Positions 1 to 9,282 are shown, counted from the stretch's first letter. The stretch is DNA of 64,000 nt from Acutalibacter sp. 1XD8-33 (GCF_003612555.1 NZ_RAZF01000007.1:1-64000), one strand, 5' to 3'. A program made the numbers and translations. The notes: generated from the sequence alone by a model not told the origin.

Positions 1-32
1 GGGGGGCGGAGAAATCCGCCCCTCTTGCTTTT
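1..32 (+). terminator. Terminator-like hairpin, inverted copy of 371-402
   Basis: A GGGGCGGA stem, GAAA loop and TCCGCCCC stem are followed by TCTTGCTTTTTT, which fits an intrinsic terminator for a plus-strand gene left of the window. The 32 bases are an exact inverted copy of 371-402. Confidence 0.6.
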
Positions 33-250
33 TTGTGGTGTGTGTTTTGACCGCCGGCTGGGAGGGGTTCCGCCCCTCCACCCTGCCAAACTTTTTCCTT
101 GGCTGACTGAATGTGTTAAGGCTAACCAGGGGAAAAGTTTTGCAGACTTCATTTCACGAAGTCTTAGCTTTCTCCAAAAGCTCACAGGGTGTGGGACGGA
201 GTCCCATGACCTTGCCGCAGCTGCCGACCTTTGCGGCGGAGGCTACACAG
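33..250. repeat. Mosaic intergenic repeat fragment
   Basis: No gene is seen. The stretch holds modules found in other gaps of the window: a GGAGGGG-TTCC-GCCCCTCC hairpin, 'gctaaccagg..aaaagtttt', an 'agacttc-atttcac-gaagtct' hairpin also present near 59,390 and 63,450, and a 'gtgtgggacggagtccca' hairpin. I read it as a degenerate copy of the composite repeat family. Confidence 0.6.
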
Positions 251-354
251 TATAGTAAACGCACTTGAAAATCGATATATACCGATTTTTAAGCTGGACA
301 CCTACGCCGCCTGGTTCAAAAGAGATTCTACTTTTTTGAATTGCGTTAACTATA
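251..354. repeat. MITE-like element, copy A
   Basis: About 104 bp bounded by TATAGTAAACGCACTTGAAA and, inverted, by TTTTGAATTGCGTTAACTATA. The interior contains CGCCTGGTTCAAAAGAG, the core shared with the copies near 12.0, 32.5 and 39.3 kb. It encodes no protein, so any mobilisation would need a transposase elsewhere in the genome. Confidence 0.65.
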
Positions 355-370
355 TCACTTCCGAAAAGCA

Positions 371-405
371 AAAAGCAAGAGGGGCGGATTTCTCCGCCCC
401 CCTCG
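371..405 (-). terminator. Intrinsic terminator of the giant SLH gene
   Basis: Read on the minus strand, a GC-rich 8-bp stem with a GAAA loop is followed by TCTTGCTTTTTGCTTTT. It lies about 40 bp downstream of the SLH-protein stop codon and is the natural 3' end of that transcript. Confidence 0.75.
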
Positions 406-445
406 CTTTTATGGGGTAATCATAAAATTTAGGTGAGTTGAAACC

Positions 446-3400
446 TTATTCAGCCGGAGCGGGGTCCGGATCCGGAGTGGGATCGGGATCCGGTGTCGGA
501 TCAGGATCGGGCGTCGGATCAGGATCCGGAGTGGGATCGGGATCCGGTGTCGGATCAGGATCGGGCGTCGGATCAGGATCCGGAGTAGGATCGGGGTCCG
601 GCGTGGGCTCGTCACCCTTCACAATGTAGTTGTTGTAGGTACGCACCATCATGCAGGCGCCCTGCTCACGGATCAGGTTACCCAGAGGATTGAACTTGCC
701 GCCGCCTACGCCGTTCACGATACCAGCGTCATAAGCAGCCTTCACATACCCCTTGGCCCAGTTGGAGATCTGAGCGTTGTCCACAATCGCGGATACATCC
801 GTGTTGTCGTGGTCCAGACCAGCCCACTCAACCATGATCTTCGCGGCCTCTTCACGCTTGATGATGTCCATGGGCGCGAACTTCCGCTCGGCCAGGCTCT
901 TACCATTGATATAGCCCTTGTCGTAGCAGTACTGCACAGCAGCGGCTGCGGCGGGGAGCTGTACCTGCTCGCTCACATCGGTGAAGGTGTAGTTGCCGGG
1001 ATACATCTCCAGCAGCTTCGCGTCAACATTCTCGCCGTTGACGGTATCGTCGGAGGCGATCAGGCTGGCGCGGGCAATCACCAGAGCGAACTGGTAACGA
1101 GGCATAGCCTGCTTGGGAGCAAACTTGGTGCTGCTCACACCGTTCATCAGACCCAGGTTCAGGGCCTCCTTCACCTGATCGATCATGCTGTCCGGAATAG
1201 TGCCCAGATCAGTGTAACGGTCGGCAGGATTTCCGCTGGGAGTAGTCGTGGGTGTGGCGGTGGGAGTAGCGGTAGGAGTCGCCGTGGGTGTGGCAGTGGG
1301 CTCGCCGCCGGCAATGGTGGCGGTCAGCTTGTAGGTGTACTGAGTGCCGTTCTCAGCGGCGATCACGATGTCGATGCCATCGGTGATGTCATACTTCAGG
1401 TTCGCGTCATCCTTGTTGAAGGGCTTGCCGTCCACGGAGGCGATTGTCGCCAGGTCGTTAGTGGCAATACGCAGGGTGACGTTCTTCAGATCAGAACCGG
1501 CAGGCAGTTCAACCTGGGCGCTACGGTCAGTGCCCTCGTTGTTCACCTTGGCGGTGACCTGGTCTACAATCAGGCTGGTGATCACCGCGTCGCCATTGGG
1601 ATCGGCGATCTTCAGAGCCAGCTTGTAGGTGTTGAAGCCGGTGCGAGCCTCGTTGTACACGCGGATCTCGGCCTCTTGGGTCTTGATGGGACCCCACTGG
1701 TAGTTCATGAACTTATCTTCCACGCCGTCGCCCATGCCGGTAACCTGCGTAGAAATACCGGTGTTGGGATCGAAGGTGTACAGCTCGTTGTTCTTCACGT
1801 AGAAGGTAGTGGGATTCACGGTGTCGGCGTTCTTCTTGGCAATCCACTGGGCCACGTCCTGCTCCTGCTGAATGAGGGCCAGGGTGGTGAAGTTGGTGGG
1901 AGCCATGGCGCCGGTGTCCACACCGGGACGGAAGAATGTGAAGCGATGGTCCTTCACGGCGTCGATTACCAGAGCGCCGTCGTCAGCGGTGAAGTCGATG
2001 TTGAAGTAGTGGGGGCCGCCGATGCTGGTGCTGGTCCAGTTGTAGCTATAGGGCACGGTCAGGGTAACGGTCTTGAGGGCGTCGTTGAAGTCAACGCCGG
2101 TGCCGTTGGTGGAAGTGACGGACTTCAGGAAGTCCTTCTCGGAGTAGGTGTCGTGCTTTACGGTGATGTAGTAAATCGCACCAGCCGCATCCTGGCAGTT
2201 AGCCGCAATCCAAGCCTCGTTGCGGCCAGCGGCCTTAAGCTCCTCAACCTTCTTCTCGCTGAGGACATACAGGACCTGGGTGTTCGCATTCACCTGCTCG
2301 GGGTTGAACACTTCGCCGTCCCAGGCATGGAAATTATCGTTATCAAAGGTGAACACCTGGGGAGCGCCACCGTTATTCTTGCCCTGGGCAGACTGATCCA
2401 GCATATCCAGGTTCAGGTTGTCCAGGAGGGCGGTCTTGTCATAGATCTTCGTGCCATCGCCCAGGTAGACCCGCTCGCCGGTGATCTTCAGGCCGGCGAA
2501 GTACAGGTCGCCACGGTCGGCCTGAGTGGAGATGTTGTCCACAGAATCCGCAGCATCCAGGAAGTCCTGGGGCATGTGGATGGTAACAGCATAGGTATTG
2601 CCCATGCTGGCAACAGGAGCAACCTCAATATTCCGGTCCACGTTCTTGCCGTTCACAGCGCCGATCGCGCCGATGTAGGCGGAATCCGTGGGATTGATCA
2701 GGCCGGGGTTGTCGTCGGCGGGGTTGGTATTCGTGTTGTCGTTATCGGTGTTGTCGTCGCCATCGTTCGGCCAGCCATCCTCATAGTAAACGGTGTTGCC
2801 GTTGGCCTGCTTCATGATGGAATTGGTCACGGTGTGTCCGCCGTATACCAGGTCATCGTCCACAGCGGTGGTAGCAAGACCCTCGCTGAAATCGATCTCC
2901 GCGTCGTCGCTGGTGCCCAGAGTGGGAATGGGCTCCAGAGTCAGGGTGTAGCCCTGAGCGCTGGCCTGGGCGTCGCCGTCGCGGCCATTGGATACGGTGA
3001 AGTAGAGCACATGGGTGTTGTCAACCTTGAAGTTGGGGCTGGTCACGAAGGGAGTGTAAGGCTGACGGTCGCTATTCAGAGTGTAAGCCTCGGTCCACCA
3101 GCTGCCGAAGGTGGTAAAGCCATTCTCCAGCTCGCGGTAGTTATACTCGCTGATGGAGCTACCGGGAGTGGTAGGCCACGGCACGTTATAGCCGTTGCCA
3201 ACGCCCCACAGGCTCTTGCCCACCCAAGCGGTGGTGCGGCCGTTCAGGTTGGAAGCGCCGGGAGTAACCACAGCGCCCTCGGGAACGTCCATCACCAGGT
3301 ACAGGCCGCGCAGGTCAGAGTTCAGCTCGTCGGGATCGTCATAGGCGTTCTTGTATTTGCCAGTGCCTACAGCTGTGGCAGGCGGGGTATCTGTAGAAAT

Positions 3401-6364
3401 GGGGAACCAGCTGGGGTCAGCGTCCACACCGGCAGCGGGAACGGTAGGGGTGAACTTCATGGGAGCGCCGATCTGGTCATCGGTGCCGGTAAGGGTCGGC
3501 CAAGCGTCAATATTGGTCTCGAGGTTTGCTATAGCATAAGCAGCGCCAGCGGTAAAGGTAACAGTAGCCGCAGTTTCCTCATCAACGCCAGCCTGCCCAC
3601 CATCGGGAAGGAATTTCAGTATTGCCTCAGCGGTGCCGCCCTGAGCGATAGTAGCGGGATAATCACCCTCTGCCACAACAGGAGCGGTATAACCGGTAAC
3701 AGCGCCACTATCATCGCTCAGATTAGCCTTCAGCTGAAGTTTGTTGGTAGTGCCATCCACAGCCAGCACCAGCTGCACCTTAAGGTCGCCGGTCGGAGTA
3801 ACAGCGGGAGTGACAGCCTGCCAGGCAGATTGAACCTCTGCGGTCACATAAGCCGCAAAAGCCTCCAGGTTGGCATCTTCCATAGCCAGAGTGGCGGTAA
3901 GGTTATTGTTATTTGCTGTACCACCTCCGGCAGTGCCAGTGTTAGCCAACACAGTTTGCGCGGCAGTTTTCAGCTCAAAGCCGGTGGAAACCAGGCTGGG
4001 ATTGTCAGGATCACTATTATCCGGCCAAGCCAGAGTGGGGTCAGCCGCGCCCTTGGTAAAGGAAGCGGTCACGATGGTCTTGGGGGCGCCGTCCACGCTC
4101 ACAGAGAACACCAGCTGCTTCGGGGTCGCAGTATTCAGAGCGCCGTCGGCAATGGCCTCGTTGTGCGCAACGCCATTGGTATCGATGACGTTGGCGCGCA
4201 GTTTTGCTGTGGCGCCGTCATACTGGATGCTCAGCGGGATGTCCACAGTTTCGTTAATCGTATAACCGCCAATAGCGGCGCGAGCGGTCAGCCGCTGGGT
4301 GATAGTCGCCGCAGCGTCGGCTTCCCAGGTCAGGGCCAGGGTCTTGTTGGTGTTGAACTGGCCAAAGCCGGTGGTTTGCGGATTGGTAGCATTCCAAGCG
4401 AAGCCAGCGTCATGATGAGCGCCCTTCACGTTGTTGTAGTACTCAGGAGCCAGCTGGAACTTGAAGTTCCGGTCGGTGTTGTTCTTGGTAGCAACGGCAA
4501 CAACAGTGCCGTCATCCTTCACCAGCTTGATGCCGGAAACCTTGGGAGTGGTGCCGGTGTTCTGGGTGGGCTTCTTCACATGGATGGTGTAGTCGTAATC
4601 CTTGCCGTCTGTGCCGCGCAGGCGCAGAACGAACTTGGGATCCGTGCTCTCATCAATGCGCACATTGCTGATTACAACAGCATCGCCGGGCTTGCCCAGA
4701 CGGTCGCCTGTGGGATTCACAGGAGTAACCGCCCAATAGGAGTTGCTGACCAGACGGGCGTCCTGCGCGGGGATAGAGGCCAGCTTGGTGTTCTCCACCA
4801 CGGCGGAGATACGGGCGGGATGCTGGCCGTCGCCGGTGCTGAACTCGAAGTCATAGCTGACCCAGTACTCCAGCTCGGTGCCCAGGGGGGCGAAGTTCTC
4901 AAACTTAGCCTGATAGCCGTTGATCTGCAGCTCCTTCAGAACAGGAGCGCCAGTGGGCTGGCCCCTGCGGATCACAATCTTCACGTCCTGGAAGAACGCG
5001 CTGCTATTGATGCCCTCATCGTTGGGAGCCATGTTGCCCAGGGTCTTGACAGACAGATAGGCAATCTTAGCAATGGTGGATCCGGGCATATTTACGAAAT
5101 TGATCAGGTTCTCGCCGCTCTGGATGGGGTAGTCGGCGCTGTCGCCGCCCTGGGTCCAAGCGGAGCGGGAGGCATAATAGCCAACATTGCCGCCGGGAAC
5201 ATGACCGGTGTCACTGCCGGGATCGGTGTAATCATAGGGATCTTCCACGCGGACCACGTTATTCTCCTTGGCAAAACCAACGCGGAGCTTCGTGGGGAGG
5301 CTGTCGAAGGTGTCGGCGTCCATGTCGATGTTGTAGGTGACAACGCCATCGGTGTCCACGGTCTTGGAGCTAAAGCCATACCACTTGCCCCGGGCGTTCG
5401 CGCCGGAAGCGTCAACCTTCACCTCGTTAAGCGCGTTCTCCTGGACGAACTTCACAACGTAGTTCTGGCTGTGGCCGTCCCGGGCGGTGACGGTCAGTTT
5501 GCCCTCGCCGTTCACGGTGGTGGGAGCCACATACTGCACGCTGGAGTACACGGAGTTGGGCACGAATACCCGGCGGGCCAGCTGGTTGTTCAGCTCTTTG
5601 TTGCCGTTGCCGTTGATGGCCTTGCCAGCGGGGGCAACGCCCTCTTCGTAGATGCCGTCGGTGTTGACAACGCCGTCAGCCTGGCCGAACTTACGGCCAG
5701 CAATGTTGGGGGCGGCCACAGAAGTGCCGGCGCCATCGCCGAAGCCGGCATTGGCAAACCGCATGCCCAGGGGCAGGGTGATGGTGATAACCCGGTTCTC
5801 GTCATCCTTTACATAGCTGATGCCGGAGAACTTGTAATCGGTATTGCCGGAGCGGAACTCCTGGTTCACGATTACGTCCTTGATCAGGGTATCATCGTTA
5901 GGCTTGGTGACCTCGGTGGTGATGTTCAGCGGGAAGGAGGTCTCCTCCTTCGTCTCGTTGTTCACCAGAATGAAGGTCACCTGATAGGTATCGGTGTCTT
6001 CAGTGGTGGGTTTGCCGTCCTTGTCCACAGGAGTGGCCTCCGCCAGGAGGTCCAGCATCGGGAAAGGAGCGTAAACCGTGGTGCTCCGCACCTTCAGTTT
6101 GGCGCTATAGCCCGCCTCATAGCTCCATCCAATAGACACGGTGGTCGCGTCCTGGACAGTAGCAGAGAAGGAGACAGCGCCGTCCTCTGCCGTCTGCGCT
6201 ACAGCCGCACGGTTATTCACCGTGATGTTGAGCCCCTTCGGCGCACCGGGCGCCGGCGTGGGATCTTCATCCGCAGCCGCAGCACTGAGCGGAATCATTG
6301 CGACGACCATCAGAATGGCCAGAAGCGCCGCAAGTGATTTCTTCAGAAACTTGCTTTTGTTCAT
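446..6364 (-). CDS. Giant SLH-domain surface protein with Asp-Pro repeat tail
   Basis: This is a predicted exported, wall-attached protein of 1972 residues. The N-terminus is a signal peptide: Lys-rich start, hydrophobic core LAALLAILMVVAMIPL and an AAAA cleavage region near residue 31. Roughly 1650 central residues are rich in Ala, Asn, Thr and Asp and look like stacked beta modules that I cannot assign. A TPTATPT linker near residues 1689-1708 leads to three SLH repeats (about 1712-1915), which in known families bind a pyruvylated secondary wall polymer. Eight TPDPDP units follow and the protein ends in APAE. The ATG at 6364 has AGAGGG upstream. The tail after the SLH repeats is unusual. 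It may be the main S-layer protein or an adhesin; the sequence does not decide. Confidence 0.85.
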   Translation of the reverse strand: MNKSKFLKKSLAALLAILMVVAMIPLSAAAADEDPTPAPGAPKGLNITVNNRAAVAQTAEDGAVSFSATVQDATTVSIGWSYEAGYSAKLKVRSTTVYAPFPMLDLLAEATPVDKDGKPTTEDTDTYQVTFILVNNETKEETSFPLNITTEVTKPNDDTLIKDVIVNQEFRSGNTDYKFSGISYVKDDENRVITITLPLGMRFANAGFGDGAGTSVAAPNIAGRKFGQADGVVNTDGIYEEGVAPAGKAINGNGNKELNNQLARRVFVPNSVYSSVQYVAPTTVNGEGKLTVTARDGHSQNYVVKFVQENALNEVKVDASGANARGKWYGFSSKTVDTDGVVTYNIDMDADTFDSLPTKLRVGFAKENNVVRVEDPYDYTDPGSDTGHVPGGNVGYYASRSAWTQGGDSADYPIQSGENLINFVNMPGSTIAKIAYLSVKTLGNMAPNDEGINSSAFFQDVKIVIRRGQPTGAPVLKELQINGYQAKFENFAPLGTELEYWVSYDFEFSTGDGQHPARISAVVENTKLASIPAQDARLVSNSYWAVTPVNPTGDRLGKPGDAVVISNVRIDESTDPKFVLRLRGTDGKDYDYTIHVKKPTQNTGTTPKVSGIKLVKDDGTVVAVATKNNTDRNFKFQLAPEYYNNVKGAHHDAGFAWNATNPQTTGFGQFNTNKTLALTWEADAAATITQRLTARAAIGGYTINETVDIPLSIQYDGATAKLRANVIDTNGVAHNEAIADGALNTATPKQLVFSVSVDGAPKTIVTASFTKGAADPTLAWPDNSDPDNPSLVSTGFELKTAAQTVLANTGTAGGGTANNNNLTATLAMEDANLEAFAAYVTAEVQSAWQAVTPAVTPTGDLKVQLVLAVDGTTNKLQLKANLSDDSGAVTGYTAPVVAEGDYPATIAQGGTAEAILKFLPDGGQAGVDEETAATVTFTAGAAYAIANLETNIDAWPTLTGTDDQIGAPMKFTPTVPAAGVDADPSWFPISTDTPPATAVGTGKYKNAYDDPDELNSDLRGLYLVMDVPEGAVVTPGASNLNGRTTAWVGKSLWGVGNGYNVPWPTTPGSSISEYNYRELENGFTTFGSWWTEAYTLNSDRQPYTPFVTSPNFKVDNTHVLYFTVSNGRDGDAQASAQGYTLTLEPIPTLGTSDDAEIDFSEGLATTAVDDDLVYGGHTVTNSIMKQANGNTVYYEDGWPNDGDDNTDNDNTNTNPADDNPGLINPTDSAYIGAIGAVNGKNVDRNIEVAPVASMGNTYAVTIHMPQDFLDAADSVDNISTQADRGDLYFAGLKITGERVYLGDGTKIYDKTALLDNLNLDMLDQSAQGKNNGGAPQVFTFDNDNFHAWDGEVFNPEQVNANTQVLYVLSEKKVEELKAAGRNEAWIAANCQDAAGAIYYITVKHDTYSEKDFLKSVTSTNGTGVDFNDALKTVTLTVPYSYNWTSTSIGGPHYFNIDFTADDGALVIDAVKDHRFTFFRPGVDTGAMAPTNFTTLALIQQEQDVAQWIAKKNADTVNPTTFYVKNNELYTFDPNTGISTQVTGMGDGVEDKFMNYQWGPIKTQEAEIRVYNEARTGFNTYKLALKIADPNGDAVITSLIVDQVTAKVNNEGTDRSAQVELPAGSDLKNVTLRIATNDLATIASVDGKPFNKDDANLKYDITDGIDIVIAAENGTQYTYKLTATIAGGEPTATPTATPTATPTATPTTTPSGNPADRYTDLGTIPDSMIDQVKEALNLGLMNGVSSTKFAPKQAMPRYQFALVIARASLIASDDTVNGENVDAKLLEMYPGNYTFTDVSEQVQLPAAAAAVQYCYDKGYINGKSLAERKFAPMDIIKREEAAKIMVEWAGLDHDNTDVSAIVDNAQISNWAKGYVKAAYDAGIVNGVGGGKFNPLGNLIREQGACMMVRTYNNYIVKGDEPTPDPDPTPDPDPTPDPDPTPDPDPTPDPDPTPDPDPTPDPDPTPDPDPAPAE
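461..604 (-). repeat. In-frame 18/36-bp tandem repeat encoding TPDPDP units
   Basis: Eight 18-bp units encode TPDPDP. Synonymous variants (ggatccggagtgggatcg versus ggatcaggatcgggcgtc) alternate, so the DNA repeat is partly 36 bp long. Copy number could change by slippage without breaking the frame. Confidence 0.85.
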
Positions 6365-6465
6365 GATTTCAACCCTCTTAAATTTTAGATTCTCATAGGG
6401 CGGCTTTCCGCCCCTGAGTGGAAGTTAACTATATACTCACATTCGTGTGGAGGGGTGAAAGAAAA

Positions 6466-6503
6466 ACGGCGCTTCTCAGCCCCTATAGGGGAGAAAACGC
6501 CGT
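6466..6503 (-). terminator. Terminator downstream of the EF-hand-like gene
   Basis: The long hairpin ACGGCG..CTC..CCCCTATAGGGG..GAG..CGCCGT, read on the minus strand, is followed by TTTTTCTTTC at 6465-6456. It separates the 6543-7772 gene from the SLH gene, so the latter is probably transcribed from its own promoter in 6365-6465. Confidence 0.75.
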
Positions 6504-6542
6504 AATTACACTATATTTTGTAGAAAAGCAACTATTTTAGCC

Positions 6543-7772
6543 TCAGACCTTAAAGTCCACATGTTGAATGGTGCTGGCCTGACCGTTTTCTTTTAGATAG
6601 AAGCCGGACTTGCGCACCATGGCGTTTTCCTGTCCGTAGGAATTTGCCAATGTGAACTGGGTGTTCTGGCTGCCCAGGAAAATCGCGCCTACACCGGCCT
6701 CAGAAAGAGAAAGCAGCTTGGGTTCGCCATTGCCGCATTGGGTCCAGACAGAGAGCCGGGAGAAAACCTCATCGTTTTCGTCAATCCAGCCGTTGCCGTC
6801 CTGGTCATATTGGGCTAATTCCTGGAAACCATCTCCGGTTTTCGCGCCGAAAAGCTCAGAACCGTCATTAATCCTGCCATCTCCGTTTTTATCCAGGGCC
6901 AAAAAACCACTGCCCCAGTTTAGGTTGGAGAGTTCCTCTTCCTCGCCATCGCAGTCCAAATCAAAATAGAAGCTCACATCGGACAGAGAGGCCGCTTGGG
7001 TGTCCAGATTAATCACCAAGGGGTCGGTGTAAACCTCCTCCTTGCCCACCATATGAAATGCAGCCTCAAAGTTTCGGGACATTTCCATATGAATCCCGAA
7101 GTTTATGGTACGGCCGTCCTCGGTGACCGCTGTGCCCACAGAAGAAAAAGCGGTGTGCTCTTCCCCGCGCACAAAGCCGGACTGAATGGTCTGCCTGGTC
7201 CAATGGCCGTTTATCGGACCGGAGAGACTGGCCTCACTTCCGGAGGAAAAGGAGACCCCTTGATAGCCTAAAGCTGCCTCTGTGTAGCGCAGCCCACCGG
7301 AAAAGTTCCAGGAGCGGGAGCCCTGGCTCCCAAAGAGATCTTTCGAGCCATAGGAGGTCCGCCTGCCGGTAATCCGATCCAAAAGCTCCATCATTTTTCG
7401 AAGCATCTGCACTTTGGGATCCCGGTCAATGCTGGCCTGGATGTTGCTGAGCCAGTCCTTTCCCCCTACCGAAGGGGCGAATCTATTTCCGGACTCCGGC
7501 CTGGCCTGTTGTGTGGAATCAGACTGTACCCCCTGGCCTTGAGACTCTTGTGATGCTTCCGCCAATTCCGGTCTGCCGGAACTGGTGAATAAGGAAGTCT
7601 GGCCGCTCACCTCCAAATGCCTAGTCCGGACAGAAGCAACCGCCGCGCTGGTAACTCGGGACTTCCCGGTATTGCCGTCATATTGCCGGGTGATGGTCAA
7701 AGCGTCTGCCTGTGTCTCAGATTTGTAGGAACGGGAAGAGGCCATAGCCACAGTGCTGTCAGCAATTCGCAT
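6543..7772 (-). CDS. EF-hand-like calcium-loop protein, function unknown
   Basis: A 409-residue protein I cannot name. Residues 1-160 are Ser/Gln-rich and low in complexity. The C-terminal half has three Asp-rich loops: DLDCDGEEEE at 271, DKNGDGRINDGSELFG at 294 and DQDGNGWIDENDE at 323. The pattern GSGFLALDxNGDGxIxxGSELFG is familiar from secreted RTX/haemolysin-type calcium-binding proteins. No signal peptide, membrane segment or RTX nonapeptide array is visible, so location and secretion route are unknown. The ATG at 7772 follows AAAGGGAGG. A strong terminator separates it from the SLH gene, so they are neighbours rather than one operon. Ca2+ binding is an inference from loop geometry. Confidence 0.75.
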   Translation of the reverse strand: MRIADSTVAMASSRSYKSETQADALTITRQYDGNTGKSRVTSAAVASVRTRHLEVSGQTSLFTSSGRPELAEASQESQGQGVQSDSTQQARPESGNRFAPSVGGKDWLSNIQASIDRDPKVQMLRKMMELLDRITGRRTSYGSKDLFGSQGSRSWNFSGGLRYTEAALGYQGVSFSSGSEASLSGPINGHWTRQTIQSGFVRGEEHTAFSSVGTAVTEDGRTINFGIHMEMSRNFEAAFHMVGKEEVYTDPLVINLDTQAASLSDVSFYFDLDCDGEEEELSNLNWGSGFLALDKNGDGRINDGSELFGAKTGDGFQELAQYDQDGNGWIDENDEVFSRLSVWTQCGNGEPKLLSLSEAGVGAIFLGSQNTQFTLANSYGQENAMVRKSGFYLKENGQASTIQHVDFKV

Positions 7773-7936
7773 AAAAATACCTCCCTTTTCGGTTATTTTC
7801 CAAATTTACTCCTTATATAATTAATCGGCACCGAAGAGAAAAAATGAAGAAGCGGCGGGGCTCCCAAAGAAATTTCATTGGCGAAGATTGGCGCTATGGC
7901 GGCTTAGATCGGAAAATGGAGGTTTTGACGGTCCCC

Positions 7937-7965
7937 TTGCTTTCTGAAAAAGAATCGGATAAAAT
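7937..7965 (+). promoter_or_regulatory. Likely sigma-A promoter for the sugar-kinase gene
   Basis: TTGCTT and TAAAAT are separated by exactly 17 bp, about 80 bp before the ATG at 8046. Confidence 0.5.
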
Positions 7966-8045
7966 GGGACCATAAGAAGGATCTCGTATATGGAATTTCA
8001 GATGACTCCCCGGGGGAATGACGTGGGAAGAGAGGGGAAAGAGAA

Positions 8046-9026
8046 ATGAACTTGTTGCTTGCTATTGATGGGGGAGGAACAAAGACTGATGGCGTACTCC
8101 TGACGGAGGAAGGGCGGATTCTGGCCCGGGCGCGAGAGCGGGGCTGCAACCCCAATGATATCGGCTTTGAGGAGGCCTGCCGCGCTCTGGGCCAGGTGAC
8201 AGGAGAATTGCTAAAGCCTTATGGAGGGGTGGGGCAATGTGCCTTGCTGGGGGCCTTTGCAGGGATTTCCGGGGGAACTATTGGGGAGTACCGCCAGCAG
8301 TTCCGAGATTTCTTTCAGAAACTGCTGCCCGGATGCCGGACTGTGGAAATCCACAGCGACGCCGTCACCGCCCTGTCCAGCTGTATAGGTCACCAGGACG
8401 GGTGCGTGGTGATCTCCGGTACGGGTTCCGCTGCCTATGCCCGACAGGGGGAGGCGCTGTTCCGGGCGGGCGGCTGGGGATATTTGTTGGACAAAGGGGG
8501 CAGCGGCTATGATTTTGGGCGGGACGTGCTGTACTACAGCCTGTGCGCGGCGGACGGCCGGGGGAGGGATACGATTTTGCGCCGTCTGGCGGAGGAAAAA
8601 CTAGAAATGCCGGTAGGAGACGGAGTGGGAGAGATTTACCGCCGGGGCAAGCCTTTCATAGCATCCTTCGCGCCGCTGGCTTTTGAGGGGCTTCGCCTAG
8701 GAGACTGGGCCGCTCGGGAAATTTTGGAACGGAATGTGAGGGAGTTGGCCCGGCTGCTGAACGCTGTCGGAAACAGGTTCCCGGGGGGAGAGCGCCCTGT
8801 CCGGACAGGGCTGGCCGGAGGACTCTTTCAAGAGTTTTCCTGGATGGAGCCGGTACTCCTGCCCTTACTGGACCGGCGGCATGAGTTTATCCGTCCCCAG
8901 CTGCCCCCAGTATTTGGCTCGGCGGTAGAGGTCATGGCTGCGGCGGGGCTAGAACCGGGTCCAGAGTTCTTCCAAAATTTTCAGGAGTCCCTAAACTGCT
9001 GCTCCTGCCGAGAAAAGGAAATCTAA
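8046..9026 (+). CDS. BadF/BadG/NagK-type kinase (likely N-acetylglucosamine kinase)
   Basis: A 326-residue member of the ASKHA ATPase fold, BadF/BadG/BcrA/BcrD group. The phosphate-binding motif DGGGTKT is at residues 9-15 and a second phosphate loop, SGTGS, sits near residue 126. A GGWGYLLDKGGSGYDFG stretch matches the sugar-binding region of GlcNAc kinases. The family also includes 2-hydroxyacyl-CoA dehydratase activators, but the cluster of Cys residues (CCSCREK) is at the extreme C-terminus rather than in the usual 4Fe-4S position. A GlcNAc or amino-sugar kinase is therefore more likely, feeding recycled wall sugar into metabolism. It is monocistronic, with its own terminator. Confidence 0.8.
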   Translation: MNLLLAIDGGGTKTDGVLLTEEGRILARARERGCNPNDIGFEEACRALGQVTGELLKPYGGVGQCALLGAFAGISGGTIGEYRQQFRDFFQKLLPGCRTVEIHSDAVTALSSCIGHQDGCVVISGTGSAAYARQGEALFRAGGWGYLLDKGGSGYDFGRDVLYYSLCAADGRGRDTILRRLAEEKLEMPVGDGVGEIYRRGKPFIASFAPLAFEGLRLGDWAAREILERNVRELARLLNAVGNRFPGGERPVRTGLAGGLFQEFSWMEPVLLPLLDRRHEFIRPQLPPVFGSAVEVMAAAGLEPGPEFFQNFQESLNCCSCREKEI

Positions 9027-9045
9027 GAGAAAATGCTGCCTGAAA

Positions 9046-9078
9046 AGCCAGTGTACAGCCGTATACTGGCTTTTTTTG
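9046..9078 (+). terminator. Terminator of the sugar-kinase gene
   Basis: AGCCAGTGTAC and GTATACTGGCT form an 11-bp stem with one wobble pair, followed by a seven-T run. Confidence 0.85.
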
Positions 9079-9170
9079 CGTAGAAATTGCCAATTAAACA
9101 AACAAGTGTATTGATAAATCTAAAAAATTAAATATATTAAAGAAAAAACTTAAAAAAATCAATTTTGCTA

Positions 9171-9199
9171 TTGACTTTATTAATTGAAGAGGATATAAT
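9171..9199 (+). promoter_or_regulatory. Strong promoter of the DUF2089-DUF4097 operon
   Basis: TTGACT, a 17-bp spacer and a perfect TATAAT lie about 84 bp before the start codon. The upstream 70 bp is very AT-rich with several A-tracts, as in an UP element. The palindrome GAGCGCTC just after the expected start site (about 9211-9218) is a candidate operator. Confidence 0.85.
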
Positions 9200-9282
9200 G
9201 CAACTATAGAGAGCGCTCATAGGAATACGATGACTGAATGGGCAGACCATGTAGGCCTGCGGAAAGGAAGAGAGGGAATTCC

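Noticed and set aside
461-604. Direct repeats that could suggest a CRISPR array
   Set aside because: The units are 18 bp, contiguous and in frame within a coding region, with no spacers.
809-6337. An 1842-codon open frame on the plus strand opposite the SLH gene
   Set aside because: It is antisense to a gene with a signal peptide, SLH domains and a ribosome site. It lacks domains, has a biased Gly/Val/His/Leu composition, and arises from the codon usage of the real gene.
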